Shown here in pieces: positions 1 through 4,333 of a DNA stretch of 5,316 bases. Positions within the stretch are counted from its first letter, which is position 1; each line of letters opens with the position of its first letter. The notes under the pieces were generated by a model. The model worked only from the letters and a program-made list of their open reading frames with translations. It was not told where the DNA came from and searched no databases. Origin of the DNA: an uncultured Porticoccus sp. (GTDB lineage Bacteria > Pseudomonadota > Gammaproteobacteria > Pseudomonadales > Porticoccaceae); contig CATLZI010000160.1 of NCBI GenBank assembly GCA_950063125.1, positions 1 through 5,316 of the forward strand. The letters are read 5' to 3'. A program made the position numbers and the translations under genes.

Positions 1-611
1 TAAATCGCAGATTCAATGAAATTATCAATAATGATGAAGCGTTTAGACAAACCCTGCGTATTGATATGGCAGCCGTTTTCGAAAGAGACCCTGCTTGTAA
101 CCGACTGCTAGAGCCCTTGCTTTATTTTAAAGGCTTTCATGCGCTCCAAACACACAGGTTTGCTCATCATTTATGGCTAAAAGGCTCCATTGATTTTGCA
201 TTTTATCTGCAAAGCCAATCATCAAGAGTCTTTGGAGTAGATATACACCCAAAAGCTAAAATTGGCAGCGGCATTATGTTTGACCATGCCACCGGTATCG
301 TCATCGGCGAAACGGCCATCGTCGAAGACTGCGTGTCCATCCTGCAATCAGTGACCCTCGGCGGCACCGGCAAGGAGTCCGGTGACCGTCATCCCAAAGT
401 GCGACGCGGCGTGATGATTGGTCCGGGCGCAAAAATTCTCGGCAACATCGAAATTGGTGCCGGTTCCAAAATAACCGCCGCCAGCGTGGTATTGAACGAT
501 GTCCCCCCCCACTCTGTGGTTGCAGGTGTTCCGGCAACCGTTGTGGGCACGATTGATACTGACTCCCCTGCCGAACTGATGGACCAGGGGCTTACCGGCT
601 GCTGCGACTGA
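1..611 (+). CDS. cysE: Serine O-acetyltransferase CysE, 5'-truncated by window edge
   Basis: This enzyme transfers acetyl from acetyl-CoA to L-serine to give O-acetylserine, the first step of cysteine synthesis in the cytoplasm. The frame is open from base 3 (first full codon) and runs through the ATG at 66, which aligns with the middle of the N-terminal helical domain of E. coli CysE, so the true start is upstream of the window. 202 residues are visible. LLYFKGFHALQ and the left-handed beta-helix hexapeptide domain (from about base 240) match the family. The catalytic His of DHATG is at 285-287, preceded by Asp at 282-284, and the second conserved His (DRHPK) is at 390-392. The acetyl-CoA end VPPHSVVAGVPA is intact. 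The protein ends in GCCD soon after the MDQ motif, about 14 residues shorter than E. coli CysE and without the terminal Ile that inserts into CysK. Base composition changes sharply near base 264 (see findings). Identification is very secure. Confidence 0.96.
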   Translation, partial: NRRFNEIINNDEAFRQTLRIDMAAVFERDPACNRLLEPLLYFKGFHALQTHRFAHHLWLKGSIDFAFYLQSQSSRVFGVDIHPKAKIGSGIMFDHATGIVIGETAIVEDCVSILQSVTLGGTGKESGDRHPKVRRGVMIGPGAKILGNIEIGAGSKITAASVVLNDVPPHSVVAGVPATVVGTIDTDSPAELMDQGLTGCCD

Positions 612-626
612 ACCAGGAAACTATCC

Positions 627-887
627 ATGTCCAAACTGAAACACGAGACCGAACTTCTCAAGGAAGCCCTGCGGGTGGGAATGATCTATGCGGAAAAACG
701 TGGTGCCGCAAAATTTGAAGCCAGCGACTCAGCCAACGAAAAAATCGAATACATTTATAAACTTCTGGTGCACGACAAACTGATTCAGCCACTGGCCAAT
801 GAACAGCATGATATCGTCCACATGAAGCATAAACTGGCACTGTGGATGGCGCGGCAATTACCTGCCGGACACCGGTTACTGCAATGA
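627..887 (+). CDS. DUF5062-like small protein
   Basis: This 86-residue protein is mostly helical by composition, with no signal peptide, no membrane segment and no cysteines. The N-terminal pattern KLKHETELLKEAL, the central EYIYKLLVHDKLIQPL and the C-terminal MKHKLALWMARQLP match my memory of the DUF5062 family, small gammaproteobacterial proteins of about 80-90 residues without an assigned function. Start choice: ATG 627 has an AGGAA Shine-Dalgarno sequence at 614-618 with a suitable spacer, and the family also begins at about this residue. It lies 15 nt after the cysE stop on the same strand, so it is probably translated from the cysE transcript. Whether it has anything to do with cysteine metabolism cannot be told from the sequence. 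The family name is from memory; the coding call itself is firm. Confidence 0.88.
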   Translation: MSKLKHETELLKEALRVGMIYAEKRGAAKFEASDSANEKIEYIYKLLVHDKLIQPLANEQHDIVHMKHKLALWMARQLPAGHRLLQ

Positions 888-913
888 CAGTTGTCTCCCC
901 TGGCTCAGCTGTC
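886..913 (+). other. Hairpin overlapping the DUF5062-like stop codon
   Basis: GACAGTTG (886-893) can pair with CAGCTGTC (906-913) in an 8-bp stem with one G-U pair and a 12-nt loop. It starts inside the TGA stop at 885-887. No T-tract follows, so it is not a standard intrinsic terminator. It may stabilise the 3' end of the cysE-DUF5062 transcript, or may be chance. Confidence 0.3.
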
Positions 914-966
914 CCCCGACGGGTATTTCTGAATATGATCCGTCAGGCAAAGTGAACTCGTAACCC

Positions 967-988
967 TTGAGACAATCAAACGTCTCAA
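967..988 (+). repeat. Perfect 7-bp inverted repeat between genes
   Basis: TTGAGAC (967-973) and GTCTCAA (982-988) form a perfect inverted repeat around an 8-base spacer, upstream of the Sel1-repeat gene. No T-run follows, so it does not look like a terminator. It could be an operator for the downstream gene, since 15-bp centre spacing suits a dimeric regulator. I found no convincing sigma70 promoter beside it. Confidence 0.35.
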
Positions 989-1031
989 CCGGAAGATTTG
1001 CATACGACAATATCGCTCTCTTCCACAGGAT

Positions 1032-1057
1032 GTCGTTCAGGTAATTCCTGTGCCGAC
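1032..1057 (+). other. Hairpin in the leader of the Sel1-repeat gene
   Basis: GTCG (1032-1035) pairs with CGAC (1054-1057), and CAGG (1038-1041) with CCTG (1047-1050), around a TAATT loop. The two stem sections are separated by a small internal loop (TT opposite TGC). It ends 26 nt before the preferred ribosome binding site of the next gene and could influence its translation or mRNA stability. The stem sections are short, so this is tentative. Confidence 0.3.
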
Positions 1058-1083
1058 GACAAAATAACAGAATGACTAGCTCT

Positions 1084-1087
1084 GGAG
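1084..1087 (+). promoter_or_regulatory. Ribosome binding site deciding a GTG start
   Basis: GGAG lies 5 nt before the GTG at 1093. The ATG at 1072 in the same frame has no purine-rich Shine-Dalgarno sequence before it. Starting at the GTG also gives a textbook signal peptide with Lys at position 2, so this site favours 1093 as the true start. Confidence 0.65.
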
Positions 1088-1092
1088 TGTCC

Positions 1093-1599
1093 GTGAAATA
1101 TATCAGCTTATTAATAGGTATTATCTTTTCGATCTCGGCGTTGGCAGAAACCCTCGAAGAGGGTTATGAAGCTGTCCGCAGTGGCAAGCTGGATGAAGGC
1201 TATGCCATTCTCTCCGAACTGGCTGCCACAGGTGATGCCGATGCACAATATGGTGTTGCGATTCTCTACAAAGAGGGCTGGGGGACGGACAAAGACATCA
1301 AAACAGCCTTTGACTATTACCAAAAAGCCGCCCTCCAAAACCACCCGGGAGCACTGTTCGAAATGGGCTGGTTTTATCAGGCTGGCGAGAACGTGACTCA
1401 GGACTATGCCGAGGCCATAAAATGGTACGAGAAGGCAGCCAACGAGGGTCATCCTGTCGCAATGTACGCATTGGGCGGCTTGTACTATAACGGTCTTGGC
1501 ACGACAAAAAGTGAAGACAAGGGTATGGTGTGGTTCAAAAAATCAGCCGATAAGGGCTATCCACCAGCGCTGGAATTCGTCAATGAACCATTGCGCTAG
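1093..1599 (+). CDS. Secreted Sel1-repeat (SLR) protein
   Basis: Started at the GTG, this is a 168-residue exported protein. Residues 1-18 form a signal peptide: Lys2, a hydrophobic core and an ALA cleavage motif before Glu19. Then follow a TPR-like helix pair (about 19-43) and three full 36-residue Sel1 repeats at about 44-79, 80-115 and 116-151. Each has the typical A..G...A.Y.LG..Y..G.G pattern and ends in an A..WY.KA-like helix, and a partial fourth repeat closes the protein at 152-168. Sel1/TPR-like solenoids bind other proteins and often act in envelope assembly, stress signalling or host contact; no catalytic motif is seen. The location is probably periplasmic. The alternative start at ATG 1072 would add MTSSGVS to the signal peptide and lacks a ribosome binding site. 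The gene stands alone, facing the convergent yqhA. The specific role is unknown. Confidence 0.88.
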   Translation: MKYISLLIGIIFSISALAETLEEGYEAVRSGKLDEGYAILSELAATGDADAQYGVAILYKEGWGTDKDIKTAFDYYQKAALQNHPGALFEMGWFYQAGENVTQDYAEAIKWYEKAANEGHPVAMYALGGLYYNGLGTTKSEDKGMVWFKKSADKGYPPALEFVNEPLR

Positions 1600-1619
1600 C
1601 TAGATTGCGATGATTCACA

Positions 1620-1656
1620 CAGTACCGGAAAGGCCACGTGGGCATTTCCGGTACTG
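1620..1656 (+). other. Strong 12-bp hairpin between convergent genes
   Basis: CAGTACCGGAAA (1620-1631) and TTTCCGGTACTG (1645-1656) are perfectly complementary. Past a G-A mismatch, GCC (1633-1635) pairs with GGC (1641-1643) around an ACGTG loop whose core is itself the palindrome CCACGTGG. The hairpin starts 21 nt after the Sel1-gene stop. Neither strand has a T-tract next to it, so it is not a canonical intrinsic terminator. It may block 3' exonucleases, act as a terminator of the U-less type for either convergent gene, or be a copy of a dispersed palindromic repeat. Confidence 0.7.
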
Positions 1657-1803
1657 GCGGCTCTACACCGTTTCAACCAAACCAAACGCTGCTATGCCGC
1701 GTTTATGTTGGTGGATCACGCAATATTCACAATGCAGGAAATCACGGAGGACATATCCTGCCCACCACGGCTATCATCGAGAGTTCTGTCACCCAGAATC
1801 GGG

Positions 1804-2295
1804 CTAGTGACGGGTCATAATTCTGTCCAGCAAGCCCATGGCAAAGGCAGAAACCACAAAGGTCATATGTAACACGACGTACCAGAGAATCTTGTCGTTC
1901 GCTATTTCCGGGGCATTCATGAAAATTTTCAGCAAGTGAATCGACGAAATGGCCACAATGGACGCCGCCACCTTGTTTTTCAGTGAGCTAGTATCGAGCT
2001 TACCCAGCCAAACCAGTTTGTCGGTGGACTCGTCCAGATCCAGCTGTGAGACAAAATTCTCATAGCCGGCAAACATCACCATGACAATCAGGCCGCCCAC
2101 CAAGGCAATATCCACCAGCGAAAGCACCACCAGAATCAGGTCCATTTCCGACATGGTCAGAATCATGGGTACAGTGTGCGCCACCTCGATAAAAAACTTT
2201 ACGCCCAGTGCCAGCAACGCAAAGCTCAGTCCGAAATAGATCGGAGCAAGCAACCAGCGGGCAGCATACATGGTGTTCTCAAATATCTTTTCCAT
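1804..2295 (-). CDS. yqhA: UPF0114 inner-membrane protein YqhA
   Basis: This 163-residue integral membrane protein matches E. coli YqhA (about 164 residues, UPF0114/TIGR00645) along its whole length. Nearly identical blocks include [16 protein letters not shown], a stretch around residues 52-77 ending in [12 protein letters not shown], and [18 protein letters not shown]. Four hydrophobic segments are visible at about residues 14-36, 52-75, 108-127 and 136-156, with a polar loop at about 77-107. Starting at ATG 2295 agrees with the family N-terminus ([11 protein letters not shown]) and has an AGAGAG purine tract (complement of 2301-2306) 5 nt upstream. Its function is not established. It is convergent with the Sel1 gene and separated from the minus-strand gene upstream by a terminator, so it probably has its own promoter within 2296-2420, but I could not pick out clear -35/-10 boxes there. 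Confidence 0.95.
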   Translation of the reverse strand: MEKIFENTMYAARWLLAPIYFGLSFALLALGVKFFIEVAHTVPMILTMSEMDLILVVLSLVDIALVGGLIVMVMFAGYENFVSQLDLDESTDKLVWLGKLDTSSLKNKVAASIVAISSIHLLKIFMNAPEIANDKILWYVVLHMTFVVSAFAMGLLDRIMTRH

Positions 2296-2323
2296 TCCAA
2301 CTCTCTATGTAAAAACGACTAGC

Positions 2324-2331
2324 AAGGAGGT
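2324..2331 (+). other. Orphan Shine-Dalgarno / anti-Shine-Dalgarno octamer
   Basis: The plus strand reads AAGGAGGT, a full-consensus Shine-Dalgarno sequence, but no start codon lies at usable distance; ATG 2347 is 15 nt away and opens only an 8-codon frame. On the minus strand, which is the yqhA sense strand, it reads ACCTCCTT, the same as the 16S rRNA 3' tail, 28 nt upstream of the yqhA ATG. It could pair with purine-rich RNA in the leader, or may be chance. Confidence 0.3.
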
Positions 2332-2389
2332 CCATCCACTGACGGGATGCTCGGCTGGGGTCGGCCCGATTGACCAGCCCCCCCATTTT

Positions 2390-2413
2390 CCTGCCATTAA
2401 CACCAATGGCAGG
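2390..2413. repeat. Perfect 9-bp inverted repeat in the yqhA upstream region
   Basis: CCTGCCATT (2390-2398) and AATGGCAGG (2405-2413) flank a 6-base spacer. No T-tract follows on either strand. It lies 10 bp from the terminator hairpin at 2424-2443 and shares the AATGGC motif with it. A third possible stem, GGCTGG (2353-2358) with CCAGCC (2374-2379), lies on the yqhA side. These could be extra terminator stems or an operator for yqhA. Confidence 0.5.
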
Positions 2414-2417
2414 CCAG

Positions 2418-2449
2418 AAAAAAGGGCCATTTTTCAATGGCCCTGTTTT
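2418..2449 (-). terminator. Bidirectional intrinsic terminator
   Basis: GGGCCATT (2424-2431) and AATGGCCC (2436-2443) form an 8-bp GC-rich stem with a 4-nt loop. On the minus strand the stem is followed directly by six T residues (complement of 2418-2423), a textbook intrinsic terminator placed just after the small minus-strand gene ending at 2465. On the plus strand the stem is followed by TGTTTT (2444-2449), so it may also stop plus-strand transcription. It insulates yqhA from its upstream neighbour. Confidence 0.85.
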
Positions 2450-2464
2450 GCTTCGCCGTGCAGT

Positions 2465-2677
2465 TTATCCTACAAAGCACGCTCGTGAACATTTAAAGCA
2501 GCCATTGACCTGCTGAAAATGTTTTTTCGCCTCCCTCATTGCCGCCTGGCAGGTTGGGAAATTACCCAGGGATTTCTGATCCACAGAATTTGGCAAATCC
2601 GGACACCAGGTGCCCAGGTTGTGGACAATATGATTGCCATTTTCCTGTGGTTTTTTCGTCACAATATATCTAGCCAT
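2465..2677 (-). CDS. Small Cys/His-rich protein, possible metal-binding fold
   Basis: Started at ATG 2677, this is a 70-residue cytoplasmic protein. That ATG has AAGGG (complement of 2682-2686) 4 nt upstream, whereas the in-frame ATGs further upstream (for example 2689) lack a ribosome binding site, and MARYIVTK looks like a natural N-terminus. Five cysteines (25, 43, 60, 63, 67) and His16/His19 stand out. The order His-x5-Cys, a helix with AAMREAKKHF (45-54), then NGCFKCSRAC (58-67) resembles a group of small uncharacterised bacterial proteins with G.H.VH...C..LP and GC..C motifs that I recall only loosely. The layout (H...C...helix...GC..C) also recalls the Ada-type zinc-binding module, but that link is inference. 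There is no signal peptide or membrane segment. It has its own terminator and lies in an AT-rich stretch. Function unknown; I rate coding as likely. Confidence 0.75.
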   Translation of the reverse strand: MARYIVTKKPQENGNHIVHNLGTWCPDLPNSVDQKSLGNFPTCQAAMREAKKHFQQVNGCFKCSRACFVG

Positions 2678-2717
2678 AGAACCCTTCATCATTTTATTGT
2701 TAGCCAATACCCACTGC

Positions 2718-2734
2718 ATTAACATGTGGTTAAT
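2718..2734. promoter_or_regulatory. Possible operator upstream of the small Cys-rich gene
   Basis: ATTAAC (2718-2723) and GTTAAT (2729-2734) form a perfect inverted repeat with a 5-base spacer, 41-57 bases before the ATG at 2677. The same place carries two similar octamers, CTGCATTA (2714-2721) and CAGCATTA (2736-2743), set 22 bases apart, about two helical turns. This suits binding by a dimeric repressor or activator, but no regulator is identified. Confidence 0.3.
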
Positions 2735-2843
2735 ACAGCATTAGCCGCATATGAAACAGAAGCTGAAATCAACTGCGGAACTATTAAAACTATCGATTTT
2801 TTAATAAGTTATCAATAAATTAATCGCGCCGCTCAATGACATT

Positions 2844-2867
2844 TTTCTGGCCAGAAATCAGTTTTTT
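2844..2867 (+). other. 14-bp perfect palindrome followed by T6
   Basis: TTTCTGGCCAGAAA (2844-2857) is a perfect palindrome, followed after TCAG by six T residues (2862-2867). As RNA it would give only a 5-bp stem with a GGCC loop, a weak terminator, and no plus-strand gene ends nearby. As DNA it is a good candidate operator for the aminotransferase promoter region or the divergent gene. Confidence 0.4.
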
Positions 2868-2880
2868 GGACGACAAAAAT

Positions 2881-2908
2881 TTGACTTGTCCGCCGGATTT
2901 TGGATAAC
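2881..2908 (+). promoter_or_regulatory. Candidate sigma70 promoter, distal
   Basis: TTGACT (2881-2886; 5 of 6 to consensus), a 16-base spacer and GATAAC (2903-2908; 4 of 6). Transcription would start near 2915 and give the aminotransferase mRNA a leader of about 150 nt. It is weaker support than the proximal candidate because the spacer is short. Confidence 0.35.
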
Positions 2909-2991
2909 CCGAACTGGATTTTTCTCTGCAAGGCACATTCATAATGAACCGTTTGTACAGCAAATATTTTACGCCGACTCGGCGACAAGCT

Positions 2992-3021
2992 TTGGGAATC
3001 TTCACCGGCTTAAAATATACT
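2992..3021 (+). promoter_or_regulatory. Candidate sigma70 promoter, proximal, for the aminotransferase
   Basis: TTGGGA (2992-2997; 4 of 6), an 18-base spacer and TATACT (3016-3021; 5 of 6), with an A-rich run just before the -10 box. A start near 3028 would leave a leader of about 39 nt that carries the AAGGAG ribosome binding site (3056-3061), 5 nt before the ATG. Confidence 0.5.
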
Positions 3022-3066
3022 GACCGGCCTTACACAAGAATGGCGCACTGAGAAGAAGGAGCCCCC

Positions 3067-4200
3067 ATGCCCGGCCTACTGTCCGATACCGATCCCAGCG
3101 GTTTACTGGAATATTCCGTGGTCTTCACCGACCGTTCACTGAACCACATGTCCAAGCGCTTTCAGGCGGTGATGAATGACATCTCCAGCACATTAAAGCG
3201 GGTTTACCACGCCGAAGCCGTTGTGGTGGTCCCCGGTGGCGGCACCTACGGTATGGAAGCGGTAGCGCGTCAGTTCGCCACGGATAAAAAATGCCTGGTG
3301 ATTCGCAACGGCTGGTTCAGCTACCGCTGGAGCCAGATTCTGGAAATGGGCAACATCAGCGATGATATTACTGTGATGAAAGCACGGGCAGTGGATACTG
3401 ATCCCGAACAACCCGCACTGGCCCCTGCCCCCATTGATGAAGTCACCGCCTGGATTCACGCAGAAAAACCGGCGATGGTTTTTGCTCCCCATGTGGAAAC
3501 CGCCGCTGGCATGCTCCTGCCCGATCACTATATTCGAGCGGTGGCGGATGCCGTTCACGCAGTGGGTGGCCTGTTTGTGCTCGACTGCATTGCGTCGGGC
3601 ACGCTCTGGGTAGATATGCAGGCCTGTGGCGTCGACATCCTGATCAGTGCACCGCAAAAAGGCTGGAGCGCATCGCCCTGCAGTGCGCTGGTCATGCTGG
3701 GGGAAGAGGCGCGACAGCGCATTGACCACACCACCAGTAGCAGCTTTGCCTGCGACCTGCGCAAATGGCTACAGATCATGGAAGCCTATGAGAATGGTGG
3801 CCACGCCTACCACGCCACCATGCCCACCGACGCCCTGCTGAAATTCCGCGACACCATGCAGGAAACCGAAGCCTATGGCTTCGACAAGGTAAAACAGGAG
3901 CAGCTTGAGCTGGGGCAGAAAGTTCGCCAACTACTTACCGACCGGGGGTATAAAAGTGTTGCCGCCGAGGGTTTCCAGGCGCCCGGGGTCGTGGTCAGTT
4001 ATACCGATGATCCGGATATTCAAAATGGCAGAAAATTTCTGGAACAGGGCCTGCAGATCGCAGCCGGAGTACCCTTGCAATGCGATGAGCCGGAAGGCTT
4101 CAGAACCTTCAGAATTGGTTTATTTGGTCTCGACAAACTGCACAACATCGAGCGCACCGTCGCCCATCTTCGTAGTGCGTTGGAAAACATGTCAGGATAA
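3067..4200 (+). CDS. Class V PLP-dependent aminotransferase (alanine/serine-glyoxylate aminotransferase-like)
   Basis: This 377-residue, apparently complete, cytoplasmic fold-type I PLP enzyme belongs to the class V aminotransferase family, which includes alanine-glyoxylate, serine-glyoxylate and ureidoglycine-glyoxylate aminotransferases. Visible landmarks are the phosphate-binding loop GGGTYGMEA (57-65), PHVETAAG (141-148), Asp173 in VLDCIASG, which should contact the pyridine nitrogen, the Schiff-base Lys198 in SAPQKGW, AYHATMPTDAL (247-257), and the C-terminal FRIGLFG with Arg349, the likely substrate-carboxylate anchor. The start ATG has a strong AAGGAG 5 nt upstream, and MPGLL...TDRSLNHMS is the N-terminus I expect for close relatives. 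The substrate cannot be read from the sequence; glyoxylate or pyruvate as amino acceptor is a family-based guess. It follows a candidate sigma70 promoter, and no terminator separates it from the solute-binding-protein gene 133 nt downstream. Confidence 0.9.
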   Translation: MPGLLSDTDPSGLLEYSVVFTDRSLNHMSKRFQAVMNDISSTLKRVYHAEAVVVVPGGGTYGMEAVARQFATDKKCLVIRNGWFSYRWSQILEMGNISDDITVMKARAVDTDPEQPALAPAPIDEVTAWIHAEKPAMVFAPHVETAAGMLLPDHYIRAVADAVHAVGGLFVLDCIASGTLWVDMQACGVDILISAPQKGWSASPCSALVMLGEEARQRIDHTTSSSFACDLRKWLQIMEAYENGGHAYHATMPTDALLKFRDTMQETEAYGFDKVKQEQLELGQKVRQLLTDRGYKSVAAEGFQAPGVVVSYTDDPDIQNGRKFLEQGLQIAAGVPLQCDEPEGFRTFRIGLFGLDKLHNIERTVAHLRSALENMSG

Positions 4201-4210
4201 CGACGGTTAA

Positions 4211-4255
4211 CAGCGGCCACCCTTTATTCGACAAGTTCAGTAATATAAGCCGCTG
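4211..4255 (+). other. Long-loop inverted repeat after the aminotransferase gene
   Basis: CAGCGGC (4211-4217) and GCCGCTG (4249-4255) are exact reverse complements, 31 bases apart, starting 11 nt after the aminotransferase stop. No T-tract follows, so read-through into the downstream gene seems likely. It may be chance or a weak mRNA-stability element. An 8-bp palindrome, CTGCGCAG, lies just beyond at 4268-4275. Confidence 0.3.
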
Positions 4256-4333
4256 CAGTTGAACAGACTGCGCAGGAAGCACTCATACAACAGAACGGTT
4301 ATCGAATAGCACAGCGGAGATGGGCGGATCAGC

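Larger units (their letters stand above)
2678..3066. other. AT-rich divergent intergenic region
   Basis: These 389 bases separate the minus-strand small gene from the plus-strand aminotransferase gene. The part at about 2725-2830 is very AT-rich. It contains an inverted repeat near the small gene (2718-2734), a 14-bp palindrome followed by a T-run (2844-2867), two GGATTTT copies 21 bases apart (2895-2901 and 2916-2922), an 11-base symmetric element GCCGA-C-TCGGC (2973-2983), and two candidate plus-strand promoters. I found no convincing promoter for the minus-strand gene. A minus-strand open frame at 2820-3005 lacks a ribosome binding site and is not called as a gene. Confidence 0.6.

Noticed and set aside
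1111..1452. Minus-strand open frame opposite the Sel1-repeat gene
   Set aside because: It is a shadow of a repeat-containing gene whose sense frame has a signal peptide and clear Sel1 repeats.
1610..1820. Plus-strand open frames of 60-65 aa after the Sel1 gene
   Set aside because: They span the hairpin, have no ribosome binding site and no recognisable protein features, and overlap the end of yqhA. Kept only as a finding about missing stops.
2324..2345. Possible 16S rRNA 3'-end fragment at AAGGAGGT
   Set aside because: Only the octamer matches; the bases beyond do not follow the conserved 16S end, so there is no rRNA remnant.
2820..3005. Minus-strand open frame of 61 aa (or 40 aa from ATG 2939)
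   Set aside because: The longest form starts at a GTG; neither start has a Shine-Dalgarno sequence. The composition is low-information and lies over the likely promoter region of the aminotransferase.
3193..3729. Long minus-strand open frame (178 aa) opposite the aminotransferase gene
   Set aside because: It lies entirely antisense to a well-supported family gene, its translation is rich in His/Arg/Cys without domain motifs, and codon-bias shadowing explains its length.
4259..4289. Possible promoter for the solute-binding-protein gene (TTGAAC then CATACA)
   Set aside because: The -10 box matches poorly (3 of 6) and the spacing is 18-19; too weak to list.
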